From JAHEFU01 sp020440645 (GTDB lineage: Bacteria; 4484-113; JAFGCY01), in assembly GCA_020440645.1 (NCBI GenBank), contig JAGRNR010000003.1, forward strand, positions 62,001 through 126,000: a stretch of 64,000 nucleotides of DNA. Reading direction: 5' to 3'. Positions 54,591 through 63,600 of this stretch are shown piece by piece (the first letter of the stretch is position 1; each line of letters begins with the position of its first letter). The notes under the pieces are model-generated. The model saw only the letters and a list, made by a program, of their open reading frames with translations, was not told the DNA's origin and searched no databases. The translations under genes and the position numbers were made by a program.

Positions 54591-55735
54591 GTTTCGAGTT
54601 GCCCTGGCTGTTGTCAATGCTCCTGCTGCTGTTCCTCGGCCTGGCCTGCTGGACCGCCCTGCGCTGGCCAGCTGCACGTCCTGCTCTGCATGAGGATGCT
54701 GGCGACCTCATTACAGTGCTGATCCCGGCGCGCAATGAGGAGCACAACATCGAGGCCTGCCTTGAAAGCGTGCTGCAGCAGGGCAAGCAGGTCTGCGAAG
54801 TGATTGTGCTTGATGACAACAGCGAGGACAACACGGCGGCGATAGTGCGCAACATCTCCACACTGGACCCGCGCATCCGGCTTGTGAACGGCAGCCCGCT
54901 GCCTGAAGGCTGGTCCGGCAAGTGCTGGGCCTGCCAGCAGCTGGCTGACAATGCTACATCCGAGTGGATGCTGTTCCTTGATGCAGATGCGCGGCTGGCC
55001 CCCCAGGCCGCCGGACGGATCGTGGCCACCGCACGCCACTTCAACTGCACTATGCTCTCCGCCTGGCCCGGCATGCAGATGCTCGGCTTCTGGGAGCAGC
55101 TGCTGATGCCGCTCTTGAACTTCCTCACCTTCACGATGTATCCCGCGCCGCTGGCCTATATCCGCCGCAACGATGCATCACTCGGACTGGCGCACGGGGC
55201 ATGCATCCTGCTGCGCCGCGAGCAATACCACCACGCCGGCGGCCATGCTGCTGTCAGGGACGCCCTGTTCGAGGACACGAAACTGGCCCGGCACTGGCGC
55301 AAAATCAACCTGCAGTCCTGCTGCATCGATGGCAGCCGGCTGGTCAGCGTGCGCATGTACGACTCACTGCCGGCAATCTTCCTCGGCTTCGAGAAGAACT
55401 TCTACAGTGCCTTTGGCAACAGCCTCGGCTTCTTCGCCTTCCTGCTGTTCCACCTCGCGCTGTTCCTGCTGCCCTTCATCCTGCTCGTTGACAGTCTCTC
55501 ATCGGGCAACTCCTCCTTGCTGCCAGCCGCGCTGACAGCCAGCCTGCTGGTACTGGCCAGCCGGCTGGTGCTCAGCCTGCGCTTCCGAAATCCGCTGTGG
55601 AGCATCCTGCTGCATCCACTGGCTGAACTGCTGCTGCTGGCGATTGCCCTCAACTCCTGGTGGCGTACGGTCACGGGACGCGGCGTACGCTGGAAGGGCC
55701 GCACCTACCACGCTGCCGGCTCGGAGGCCAGCTGA
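54587..55735 (+). CDS. GT2 carotenoid glycosyltransferase, CruG/CrtQ-like
   Basis: This 382-residue inner-membrane glycosyltransferase has an N-terminal helix, a GT-A domain (VLIPARNEEHNIEACLES, VLDDNSEDNT, GWSGKCWACQQLA, LFLDADARLAP) and C-terminal membrane helices. It matches the CruG/CrtQ group that glycosylates carotenoid hydroxyl or carboxyl groups. In context with a CruF-like hydratase it should transfer sugar to the 1'- or 2'-hydroxyl. Its start overlaps the hydrolase stop by four bases and its stop overlaps the next ATG. A paralogue lies at 40576-41781. Confidence 0.9.
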   Translation: MSFELPWLLSMLLLLFLGLACWTALRWPAARPALHEDAGDLITVLIPARNEEHNIEACLESVLQQGKQVCEVIVLDDNSEDNTAAIVRNISTLDPRIRLVNGSPLPEGWSGKCWACQQLADNATSEWMLFLDADARLAPQAAGRIVATARHFNCTMLSAWPGMQMLGFWEQLLMPLLNFLTFTMYPAPLAYIRRNDASLGLAHGACILLRREQYHHAGGHAAVRDALFEDTKLARHWRKINLQSCCIDGSRLVSVRMYDSLPAIFLGFEKNFYSAFGNSLGFFAFLLFHLALFLLPFILLVDSLSSGNSSLLPAALTASLLVLASRLVLSLRFRNPLWSILLHPLAELLLLAIALNSWWRTVTGRGVRWKGRTYHAAGSEAS

Positions 55736-57207
55736 TGGCGCCCGGCAGGGTGCTGGTGGTCGGCGCTGGCCTCGGCGGGATTGCCACTGCACTGCGCCTC
55801 GCCGTTCGCGGACATTCCGTAACTCTGCTGGAGCGCGGCGAGCGGATCGGCGGCAAGATGAACCGCTGGCAGCAGGATGGCTACACTTTCGACACCGGCC
55901 CCTCCCTGATCACCATGCCTGATGTGTTCGCCGAACTGTTCAGCCTGGCCGGCGCTGACATTCATCGGCAGTTGCAGCTCAGGCGGCTGGACCCCGTTGC
56001 CAGCTACCGCTTCGCCGATGGCAGCAGCTTTCGCTACGGACAGTCCCTGCCACTGCTGCAGGCAGAGCTGCAACGCGAATTCCCGTATGACATCGAGGGC
56101 TTCCACCGGCTGATGGCGCTTGGCGGCCGCCTGTTCGAACTCAGCCGCCGCACCTTCTTTGCAGACGCCCCCGGCGAGCCACCCGACCCTTCCATGGCCG
56201 GCGCGCTGAAGTTCATGCCGCTGCGCCACGGCTGGGGAAACTACGATGCCACGGTACGCTCCTTCGTACGTGACGAGCGCCTCATCAGCTTCTTCGGGCG
56301 CTATGCCACCTACGTCGGCAGCTCACCCTACCAGGCGCCAGCCACCCTGCTGGCAATCCCCTACCTCGAATACGCGCATGGCGCATGGTACTTCCAGGGC
56401 GGGCTCTACAGCCTGGTGGAAGCCCTGCATGCACTGCTGCTGCAGCACGGCGTCGAGATCCGTTGCGGGGCCAGTGTCAGCCGCATCATCCAGCGCAACG
56501 GCGGTGTAGCGGCAGTCTCGCTGGAGGACGGCATGGAGCTGGACGGTGACATTGTCATCTTCAACGGCGACAGTGCCAGGCTGCCGATGCTGCTGGGCGA
56601 GAGTGAATCACCAACAGAGGACAGGCGCAGCATGAGCGGTTTCGTGATGCTGCTCGGTATTGACGGAAAGCTGCCGACCCAGCCGCACCACTCCGTTTAC
56701 TTCAGTGACAACTACAGCCTCGAGTTCGACCAGCTCAGTGGCATTACCAATGGCGGGCCCAGTTTCCCTGATGACCCTACCGTCTATGTGAACATGCCAT
56801 CAGCTAGTGACAATACGCTCGCCTCGCCGGACTGCGAAAGCCTGTTCATCATGGCCAACTGCCCGGCTGACGACGACTGGAACGAGGAGAAGACGCAGCG
56901 TGCCCGCCGGCTGGTGCTGCAGCGCCTGCAACGCTCAGGCTTCCCGGACATCACTGATCGGATCCGCGTCGAGCAGCTCTGGACACCGGCCTGTATCAGC
57001 TCCGCCTACGACATGCCCGGCGGCGCGATCTACGGCCAGGACAGCCACGGATGGCGCAACACCTTCCTGCGCCCTGCCAACCGCCACCGCCGGGTCCGCG
57101 GCCTGTACCGCGTCGGCGGCAGTTCGCATCCAGGCGGCGGCACCCCGACCGTGCTGCTGTCGGCGGCGATTGTCGATAGACTGGTGGAGCGATATGAAGG
57201 CGCTTGA
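55735..57207 (+). CDS. CrtD-like carotenoid 3,4-desaturase (CrtI family)
   Basis: This 490-residue FAD-dependent desaturase is a paralogue of the gene at 52340: VLVVGAGLGGIATALRLA at the N-terminus, IGGKMNRWQQDGYTFDTGPS, and the C-terminal RVGGSSHPGGGTPTVLLSA. That last signature and the neighbouring CruF-like gene favour a CrtD role, 3',4'-desaturation of a 1'-hydroxy carotenoid. The ATG at 55735 overlaps the glycosyltransferase stop (TGATG); the frame continues upstream but the coupled start gives the canonical N-terminus. A second phytoene-desaturase role is the alternative. Confidence 0.88.
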   Translation: MAPGRVLVVGAGLGGIATALRLAVRGHSVTLLERGERIGGKMNRWQQDGYTFDTGPSLITMPDVFAELFSLAGADIHRQLQLRRLDPVASYRFADGSSFRYGQSLPLLQAELQREFPYDIEGFHRLMALGGRLFELSRRTFFADAPGEPPDPSMAGALKFMPLRHGWGNYDATVRSFVRDERLISFFGRYATYVGSSPYQAPATLLAIPYLEYAHGAWYFQGGLYSLVEALHALLLQHGVEIRCGASVSRIIQRNGGVAAVSLEDGMELDGDIVIFNGDSARLPMLLGESESPTEDRRSMSGFVMLLGIDGKLPTQPHHSVYFSDNYSLEFDQLSGITNGGPSFPDDPTVYVNMPSASDNTLASPDCESLFIMANCPADDDWNEEKTQRARRLVLQRLQRSGFPDITDRIRVEQLWTPACISSAYDMPGGAIYGQDSHGWRNTFLRPANRHRRVRGLYRVGGSSHPGGGTPTVLLSAAIVDRLVERYEGA

Positions 57208-57913
57208 GACCAGCCTCTGGATCATGTACGGCCTGCTCTGGCTCGGCGGGATTGCCAACTATACCCTGTTTGACACTCCCTCGCCAGCCGCGGCCTGGGC
57301 CGGGCCGCTGTTCCTGTGGTGCGCCTTCGCCATCGCCCTGCTGCCGGCCTCACCTGCCCTGCGCCGCTGGCTGCTGCTGGCAGCCCTCGGCGGATTCCTC
57401 GCCGAGCTGCTGGGCCTGCATACCGGCATCCTGTTTGGCAGCTACCACTATGGTGAAGCGCTCGGGCCGAAACTCCTTGGTGTGCCACTTTCCATTGCTG
57501 CCGCCTGGGGAGTACTGATGGCCGGTGCCGCCTCGCTGGCATCACCCGGCAAGCGCCTGCTTGGCGCCATCCCCGTCTCACTCTGGATGGTCTGTGCCGA
57601 CCTGCTGATCGACCCACTGGCCAGCGGCCCGCTCGGATACTGGCAATGGCCCGCTAGTGGTCCTTACTACGGCGTGCCGCTGCACAACTTCCTCGGCTGG
57701 TTCATTGTCAGCCTGCTGCTGGCCCTGTTGCTTCCGCGCCGCACAATCGTCCCTCGGCGCTCGGTTATGGCAGCACTGTCAATCCTGGGCTTCTACGGCA
57801 TCATCGCCCTGTCGATTCCGGGGATGCGGCCACTCTCCCTGGTTGCGTTGTGCCTGCTGCTGCTTTCCTTCAGGAACTGGAGCAGGGGAAATCCAGTATC
57901 CGGCACGCTATAA
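57194..57913 (+). CDS. cruF: CruF-like carotenoid 1',2'-hydratase (DUF422)
   Basis: This 239-residue integral membrane protein of six to seven helices has the family pattern: ELLGLHTGILFGSYHYGEAL, GVPLSIAAAWGVL, ADLLIDPLASGPLGYW and YYGVPLHNFLGWF. CruF adds water across the 1',2' double bond of acyclic carotenoid ends, giving the hydroxyl that is later glycosylated. The start ATG 57194 overlaps the CrtD-like gene by 14 bases; the long frame further upstream is a shadow of that gene. It is the last gene of the tightly coupled carotenoid set. Confidence 0.9.
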   Translation: MKALETSLWIMYGLLWLGGIANYTLFDTPSPAAAWAGPLFLWCAFAIALLPASPALRRWLLLAALGGFLAELLGLHTGILFGSYHYGEALGPKLLGVPLSIAAAWGVLMAGAASLASPGKRLLGAIPVSLWMVCADLLIDPLASGPLGYWQWPASGPYYGVPLHNFLGWFIVSLLLALLLPRRTIVPRRSVMAALSILGFYGIIALSIPGMRPLSLVALCLLLLSFRNWSRGNPVSGTL

Positions 57914-57967
57914 TGCACCTGCGATTGGGGACTCTGGCAATAACTCCTGTACAGATTGGAGAGGTAG

Positions 57968-59605
57968 ATGAGACAAAACATTCCCGTCATCCTGGCAGTG
58001 CTTGCCGCGGCCGTCCTGCTTGCAGGATGCGCAGGCCAGGCCCAGCCAGTGAACACAGGCGGCTCCGGTGACAACCTGCCGCTGGAAACTGATTCACTTC
58101 CACGGCTGCAGGAACTTGGCCGCTCCGGCAGCGCGGCCGGCATCAGCGCTGATGGCTCCTCCTATCGCACTGACCTGCCCATCCAGTCGGTAAGCGCCAA
58201 CGGAGCAAAGGGGACCTATTCGCCATCCAGCAGCTCCCCGCTGCTGATCAGTGATATGGCCTATGCGCTGTACGAACTGGACCTCACCGGCATCAGCCCA
58301 TTGCCGCAGGTAAGCCTGGACTGGGAAAGCGCCCCGGCGTCCGGCAGCCTGTGGATCGCACTCAGTGAATGGGGAAGCAACCGCTGGCACTTCATCATGG
58401 CGTCTGACAATGCCCTGGTCAGCGTGCCAGGCATCCTGGACTACGCAGATGAAAACCAGCGGATGTTCCTTGGCATCTTCGTGTCCGGCAGCAGCCCGGC
58501 CGTGCTCAACGGGATGTCCATCGAGCAATCCGGCGGAGACCCGGTCGGCCCCGGCGACTGGTTCATGTTCGGCCGAGATGAGCGCCACCAGCGTCGCAGC
58601 CCATTCACCGGGCCGGCTGACAACAATGTACGCTGGTCCTACACCGCAACAGGTCCCTGCGTGGACTCTCCCTCCATTGCAGAGGATGGCACGATCTATT
58701 TCGGCAGCTATGACTTCTCGTTTTATGCAGTCAATCCGAACGGCACCCTCAAGTGGTCATTCCCGACTGAGGGCGAAGTTGAAAGCTCGGCCGCAATTGC
58801 CGACGACGGCACGATCTACTTCGGCAGCTACGATGGCAGCATCTACGCGCTGGATTCCGATGGCAACAAGAAATGGGAGTTCATCACCGGCGCGGAGGTG
58901 ACTGCCAGTCCGGTGATTGCCACCGACGGCACCATCTACTGCGGCAGCTGGGACGGAACGCTGTACGCGATCAACCCGAACGGCACTTCCAAGTGGACCT
59001 ACTTCACCGGCAATGATGTCTCCTCATCAGTGGCCCTCGACAATGATGGCAACCTGTATTTCGGCACTGAAGGCGGTGGCGGCTTCGGTGATTCGTTCTA
59101 CTCGCTGAAACCGAACAAGGAATTGCGCTGGTCATACGAAACCGGGGATGCCGTTGTCAGCTCCCCTTCGATCTCCGAAGACGGCACAATCCATGTTGGC
59201 TGTGCTGACCACAAGCTCTACGCCTTCAATCCGAACGGCACCCTCAAGTGGTCCTACACCGCCGGAGATGAAATCGTCTCGACCCCGGCAATTGATGGCA
59301 GCGGCAACCTGTACTTCGGCAGTGCTGACATGAAGATCTACGCCGTGGACAAGGATGGCAACTTCCTCTGGAGCTATGATGCGGATGATGTGGTCACCAG
59401 CAGTGCGGCGCTCGACGCGGAGGGCACACTCTACATCGGCAGTTTCGATGGCATCGTCCGCGCGATAAAGTCCGACGGGATGCTGAAATGGGAATACGAC
59501 ACCGGCGAGCCAGTGGTTTCTTCCCCGAGCATCGGGCCGGACGGAGCGATCTATGTTGGTAGTGCTGACAACAAGCTGTACTGCTTCGGCAGCTCCGGCG
59601 GCTGA
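57968..59605 (+). CDS. Exported PQQ-like beta-propeller lipoprotein
   Basis: This 545-residue lipoprotein (lipobox LLAGC, Cys21) has a short spacer, the shared N-terminal module in divergent form (about 95-186; MAYALYELDL, then LSEWGSNRWHF) and about nine PQQ-like propeller repeats from residue 215 onward. The repeats are unusually regular, of the form NGTLKWSY then SSPSI-x-DGTIYFGS-x-D. No catalytic site is seen. GGAGAGG lies directly before the ATG. It is 54 bases after the carotenoid operon and could be read through from it, but its kin are the surface proteins at 31.8-50 kb. Confidence 0.88.
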   Translation: MRQNIPVILAVLAAAVLLAGCAGQAQPVNTGGSGDNLPLETDSLPRLQELGRSGSAAGISADGSSYRTDLPIQSVSANGAKGTYSPSSSSPLLISDMAYALYELDLTGISPLPQVSLDWESAPASGSLWIALSEWGSNRWHFIMASDNALVSVPGILDYADENQRMFLGIFVSGSSPAVLNGMSIEQSGGDPVGPGDWFMFGRDERHQRRSPFTGPADNNVRWSYTATGPCVDSPSIAEDGTIYFGSYDFSFYAVNPNGTLKWSFPTEGEVESSAAIADDGTIYFGSYDGSIYALDSDGNKKWEFITGAEVTASPVIATDGTIYCGSWDGTLYAINPNGTSKWTYFTGNDVSSSVALDNDGNLYFGTEGGGGFGDSFYSLKPNKELRWSYETGDAVVSSPSISEDGTIHVGCADHKLYAFNPNGTLKWSYTAGDEIVSTPAIDGSGNLYFGSADMKIYAVDKDGNFLWSYDADDVVTSSAALDAEGTLYIGSFDGIVRAIKSDGMLKWEYDTGEPVVSSPSIGPDGAIYVGSADNKLYCFGSSGG

Positions 59606-59610
59606 GCCTG

Positions 59611-62052
59611 TCAGTCCTGCGCCGCAATGCGCGGCAGCCACACCAGCCGCAGTGAATTGACGCTGATGTCGCTCTTGCGCGGCGCCAGGTTCAGCTTCTC
59701 GATCTTCAGGTTGCCAAGCGAATAGGCCTGCTGCAGCTCGAACAGCTTCTCCTCCAGCTCGCTCTTCAGCTCATCAAGTTCCAGCTCATACTTGTGCACC
59801 TTCTCCTGCGCCTCGGCGATGTCACCCTTCCCGCGGCCGGCCCGCCCGACGCTGCGGGCCGCTGTGCGGGCCCGGTCCAGCTTGCGCTTCGTCACGCGCC
59901 GGGTGCCGAACACCGTATCGAGGATCGCCCCGCCGACGGAGAAGTAACTGTCCATCTTCTTCTCGGCATAGTCCTGCTGTTCCTCCGCCAGCTTGCGCTC
60001 AGCGCTGTCCAGCCGTTCCTCGATCCTGTCAATCTTCCGGTCATACTCCGCACGCAGCTTCTGCATTGCGCCGTCCCGGTCCTCACGCAGCTGCTGGCTG
60101 AGCCGCGCCGTGAAGTCGCGCTGGTTCTCGCCCGGCCTGGAATACAGCTTCAGCTCAGGACACTCAAGCAGTTCCATCCCCATCGCCTGGTAGGCATGCC
60201 CCTCCAGCGACTTGCGCCAGGTGCCGTAGCCATACGCCTGCAGCGCTCGTGCCGGCAGCTCGCCATATCCCGCCTCGCTGGCCGGCCGGTCACTGCAATC
60301 CAGCTTCCCACTAAGGACCGCGTCGTCCCAGGGGTCCGCCCCGCTGTCCTGGTTGATCCTCGCCAGCACATCACATTCACGCCACTCATCCCAGCCCCGC
60401 TTGCTGTCAACGTAGTGCAGGGTCAGGCTGCCCCAGAGCGCCGGTTCATAATGCACAGCGGCACCCTCCGGCAGTGCGGCCTGCTGGAAGCACTCACCGG
60501 CCTCCTTAGGCAACAGTGGCCGTTCAGCGACTCCGGCCTGCTCCATATCCGCCGCTTCCTGCACCGCATGCTTCTCCGGTGCGGGAGCTGGCGCAGGGGA
60601 TTGCTCCACGGGATCCGGCTCAGCACCCTGCATCAGCCTGCGCACATGGTCACGGCTCAAGGGGCCGCGCAGGTAGCTCATCGCCCAGCGCGTCGCCATC
60701 ACCAGCGGGCCGTCATCATGCACGTTGTGCAGCAGGAATTCGCGGCTGTCCAGTCCGCTGATCGTTGCCAGCAATGCCTCGCGGTCCAGCCCGCTGCCGC
60801 CCTGCGCCCCGATCAGTCCGTCTATCATGCGCTGCTTGTCACGTTCCGTCTGCAGCCGTCCAAGCAGCCAGGTGCCGGCATTCGACAATGCCTTGTAGTC
60901 CAGATCCACCGGGTTCTGCGTTGCCAGCACCAGCCCCAGCCCGAAGGCACGGGCCTGCTTGAGCAGGGTCAGCATCGGTGCCTTGCTCGGCGGGTTGGCA
61001 ACCGGCGGCAGGTAGCCGAACACCTCGTCCATGTACAGCAGCGCCCGCAGGCTGCCGGTGCCGGTCTGGCGGCGCACCCAGCTGACAACCTCATTGAGCA
61101 GCAGGGTCACGAAGAACATCCGCTCCGCCTCGCTCAGGTGCGCGATGTAGAGGATCGACAGGCGCGGCTTTCCCTCCGGCGACCACAACAGCGACTGCAC
61201 ATCCAGCGGCTCACCGACGGCCCAGGCCCCGAAGCTCGGTGAGGCCAGCAGGTTGTTGAGCGTCACCGCCAGGTCCATCCGCTCCTTGCCGGGGAAGAAG
61301 CTCTCCAGGTCGAGGATGCCGACCTGGGTGAAGGGCGGCGTGCTGATCATGCGGATCAGCTCCGGCAGGCCGCAGTCGCGCCCGGCCTTCCATTCATGTT
61401 CAAGGATGCTTGCCAGCAGGATATGCTCGCGGCTGCGCAGCGGGTCAGCATCGATGCCCAGCAGGGTCAACAGCCCGCTCACACTGCCTGAGATCCGCTC
61501 GCGGAATGCGTCGCCATCATTCACTATCTCAGCAGGCGGCGCACTGAATGATTTCAGCACCGACAACTGCAGGCCGCTGTCAGAGCCCGGGGTGTAGATG
61601 CGCATCTCGACGGCGCGTCGCAGGGCGGCAATCCGCTCACCGTCCTCGCCCCAGCCGGCCAGGCCCTTGCGCCACAGCTCAGCGGTGGCTGCGGCATACT
61701 CCGCCACGCTCTGGCCCTTGCGCTCAGCGTTGCCAGGATCAACCCAGGGTTCGAAGCTCTCCGCCGAGAGGTCCGGGAAGCTCAGCAGCAGGTTGGCCAG
61801 GTCGCCCTTCGGGTCGATGATGATCGCCGGCACGCCATCCAGCGCGGCTTCCTCCAAGAGGCAAGTGCACAGCCCGGTCTTGCCGCTGCCGGTCATCCCG
61901 ACACAGACCGCGTGCGTCGTCAGGTCCCGCGAGTCGTACAGTACGGGCTGCATCGTCCCGCTGGCCACGCTGTCCCGCTCGGCTCCGAGGTAGAACACCC
62001 CGAGCTTCTCGAATACACCAGGGTCCGGTATCTGCTTCTGCGAATCGTCCAT
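59611..62052 (-). CDS. HerA/DUF853-like AAA ATPase with C-terminal coiled coil
   Basis: This 813-residue cytosolic ATPase of the HerA/FtsK superfamily has Walker A GMTGSGKTGL (about residues 52-61), IIIDPKGDLANLL, Walker B LLYMDEVFGYLPP and an ATQNP sensor motif. An acidic, proline-rich linker (about 470-530) and a long coiled coil (about 650-780, many K/E/R heptads) end in a beta-rich tail. Proteins of this class are DNA- or protein-pumping motors; bacterial members are often found in defence or plasmid contexts, but no nuclease partner is seen here. GGAGG precedes ATG 62052. A single-domain response regulator lies upstream on the same strand. Confidence 0.85.
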   Translation of the reverse strand: MDDSQKQIPDPGVFEKLGVFYLGAERDSVASGTMQPVLYDSRDLTTHAVCVGMTGSGKTGLCTCLLEEAALDGVPAIIIDPKGDLANLLLSFPDLSAESFEPWVDPGNAERKGQSVAEYAAATAELWRKGLAGWGEDGERIAALRRAVEMRIYTPGSDSGLQLSVLKSFSAPPAEIVNDGDAFRERISGSVSGLLTLLGIDADPLRSREHILLASILEHEWKAGRDCGLPELIRMISTPPFTQVGILDLESFFPGKERMDLAVTLNNLLASPSFGAWAVGEPLDVQSLLWSPEGKPRLSILYIAHLSEAERMFFVTLLLNEVVSWVRRQTGTGSLRALLYMDEVFGYLPPVANPPSKAPMLTLLKQARAFGLGLVLATQNPVDLDYKALSNAGTWLLGRLQTERDKQRMIDGLIGAQGGSGLDREALLATISGLDSREFLLHNVHDDGPLVMATRWAMSYLRGPLSRDHVRRLMQGAEPDPVEQSPAPAPAPEKHAVQEAADMEQAGVAERPLLPKEAGECFQQAALPEGAAVHYEPALWGSLTLHYVDSKRGWDEWRECDVLARINQDSGADPWDDAVLSGKLDCSDRPASEAGYGELPARALQAYGYGTWRKSLEGHAYQAMGMELLECPELKLYSRPGENQRDFTARLSQQLREDRDGAMQKLRAEYDRKIDRIEERLDSAERKLAEEQQDYAEKKMDSYFSVGGAILDTVFGTRRVTKRKLDRARTAARSVGRAGRGKGDIAEAQEKVHKYELELDELKSELEEKLFELQQAYSLGNLKIEKLNLAPRKSDISVNSLRLVWLPRIAAQD

Positions 62053-62096
62053 GCTGCCTCCACCCCCATTCTATGGCAGGACAAGGCCAGCTTTGC

Positions 62097-62468
62097 TCAA
62101 CTCAGCTGGCCTGCCAGTTCATACTGGCTCAGCAGCCTGCACAACTTGGATTCACAGATCGGCTTGAGCAGCATCGCATCCGCCCCGACCCTGGACAGCT
62201 CCATTGCCCGTTCCGGTGTCAGTCCCGTTGAAACGACAATGATCCGTGTACTGCAGTTCGAGAAGCGGATCATCTTCACACATTCCAGCCCATCCTTGTC
62301 CGGCAGTTCATTGTCGATGATCGCCACATCAGGCAACTGCGACAGCACAACTTCCGCACCGATCACGCAATCCTCAGCCAGGCCACAGATTGCATGTCCA
62401 AGCATCCCGAGCAGACTGCTCACTCGGCGACGGAATATCATGCTGTCGTCGATAATCGCAATTCTCAT
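62097..62468 (-). CDS. Single-domain response regulator
   Basis: This 123-residue receiver domain has no output domain: acidic pair IIDDS, phospho-acceptor Asp52 in IIDNELPDKDG, Ser/Thr in VVSTGLTPE and Lys in LLKPICES. AGGAGAAGC precedes the ATG. It is 44 bases upstream of the HerA-like ATPase on the same strand and may be co-transcribed with it. Such CheY-like proteins act by binding a partner when phosphorylated; no histidine kinase is in the window. The region 62469-62735 is AT-rich and holds only promoters. Confidence 0.92.
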   Translation of the reverse strand: MRIAIIDDSMIFRRRVSSLLGMLGHAICGLAEDCVIGAEVVLSQLPDVAIIDNELPDKDGLECVKMIRFSNCSTRIIVVSTGLTPERAMELSRVGADAMLLKPICESKLCRLLSQYELAGQLS

Positions 62469-62735
62469 AGCTTCTCCTGTAGTTGCAGGACAACTTGCAA
62501 TCAGCAGGCTTTCAGTGAATGCAAGGAAGTCCTATCAGGGTGGGATATATTCCAATCTTGGATAGCCTAAATTCCAGCATTTACAATCAATGCATGTTTA
62601 TTAACCAATTCAAATTGTACTAACCACATATAAATTGGTTTTTATGAATATTTTGCCTACACAGATTGGAGATTAGCAATAGTTTTCCAATTTACATTTG
62701 TCGCAAATGGTATCAATGCTTGGTAGAATGTGGCA

Positions 62736-63185
62736 ATGAACGAGGATATTGTCAATGCGGCGATTACCAGCTGCATTGATCGACTTAGAAATGAGAAGGG
62801 ACTGAGCCTGTCGCAGATCGCCGACAAGGTCGGCATCAACTACGAACCGATGCGTAATCTGGCCAGGGGACATGTCAAGCGCCCCTATTTCGATGTAATC
62901 CTCAGGCTCCATGAGCTGGCTGGCAGGGGCATGGATGAGCACTTCGGCCTGGTGAGCGGGAATCGCTCGGATGACGAGAGGCTCCGCCGGCGGATCAGCA
63001 ACCTTGAATCACGGTTGGACGACCTCGAGCTGGAAAAGAAGCTGCTGCTTGACTGGATCAGGAAACATGCCGCTGACTCAGGCACTGATTCCGATATGAC
63101 TGCAATCCGCTTCGTGCACGGTCCTGCAACATCCCCCGAAAGCGACGAACACAAGGATGAGGACGTCTGCTGCTGCGACTCCTGA
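62736..63185 (+). CDS. HTH protein with coiled-coil tail
   Basis: This 149-residue protein has an N-terminal helix-turn-helix of Cro/C1 type (about residues 20-60: LSLSQIADKVGINYEPMRNLA) and a leucine-zipper-like coiled coil (about 80-110: RLRRRISNLESRLDDLELEKKL given in part as RRRISNLESRLDD). The C-terminus is acidic and ends DEDVCCCDS with three Cys in a row. It probably binds DNA as a dimer; its target is unknown. ATG 62736 lies exactly 6 bases after a TAGAAT box (62724-62729), so a leaderless mRNA is likely. Confidence 0.72.
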   Translation: MNEDIVNAAITSCIDRLRNEKGLSLSQIADKVGINYEPMRNLARGHVKRPYFDVILRLHELAGRGMDEHFGLVSGNRSDDERLRRRISNLESRLDDLELEKKLLLDWIRKHAADSGTDSDMTAIRFVHGPATSPESDEHKDEDVCCCDS

Positions 63186-63207
63186 CCTGGACCAGGCCAT
63201 CACCGAG

Positions 63208-63594
63208 TCAGCCAATCCGGATTGAAAGCCGCGTGGGACAGACATGTGGCCGCAGGTCCTCCAGCAGGTACACACCGAATTTGACCGGCTGATCAAGGGT
63301 CACTGCCACGATTTCCAGTTTGACCGTATGCCGGGAAATCAGCTGTGGTCGCTCAAGCAGGATCTCCGGCCTGACCAGGGTTCCGACTGGAATCCTGGGC
63401 AGCCCGACCAGTGTGGTGAACAGCATCTTCCGCAGGTCACTGAGCTGGAGCTGGAACTTCCCCTCTGCCACACACTGTTCATTACAGCACAAAGCACCGA
63501 CCGCAATTGAACTCATCAGTTCGGGGGCAGGGCCGCTGTAGTCTTCAACCTTCCAGCACAGCTCTGAGTAACATACTCTGCAGCGAGGTAGCAC
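63208..63594 (-). CDS. Small Cys-rich protein of unknown function
   Basis: This 128-residue protein from GTG 63594 has Cys pairs near the N-terminus (PRCRVCYSELCW, then ALCCNEQC), which could form a zinc or iron-sulphur site. A domain of mixed strands with hydrophobic runs (FTTLVGLPRIPVGTLV) follows. No family is recognised. The start is set by a near-consensus promoter whose -10 box ends 6 bases before the GTG; an in-frame GTG at 63618 would lie inside that promoter. A plus-strand frame (63244-63510) overlaps it and is judged the shadow. It converges with the HTH gene. Confidence 0.6.
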   Translation of the reverse strand: MLPRCRVCYSELCWKVEDYSGPAPELMSSIAVGALCCNEQCVAEGKFQLQLSDLRKMLFTTLVGLPRIPVGTLVRPEILLERPQLISRHTVKLEIVAVTLDQPVKFGVYLLEDLRPHVCPTRLSIRIG

Positions 63595-63600
63595 AGGGAT

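Noticed and set aside
56807..57193. Long upstream extension of the CruF-like frame
   Set aside because: It lies fully inside the CrtD-like gene in another frame and has Arg/Ser/Thr-rich shadow composition; the real start overlaps that gene by only 14 bases.
63244..63510. 88-codon plus-strand frame
   Set aside because: The opposite strand has a longer frame with Cys pairs and a near-consensus promoter placed exactly for its start.
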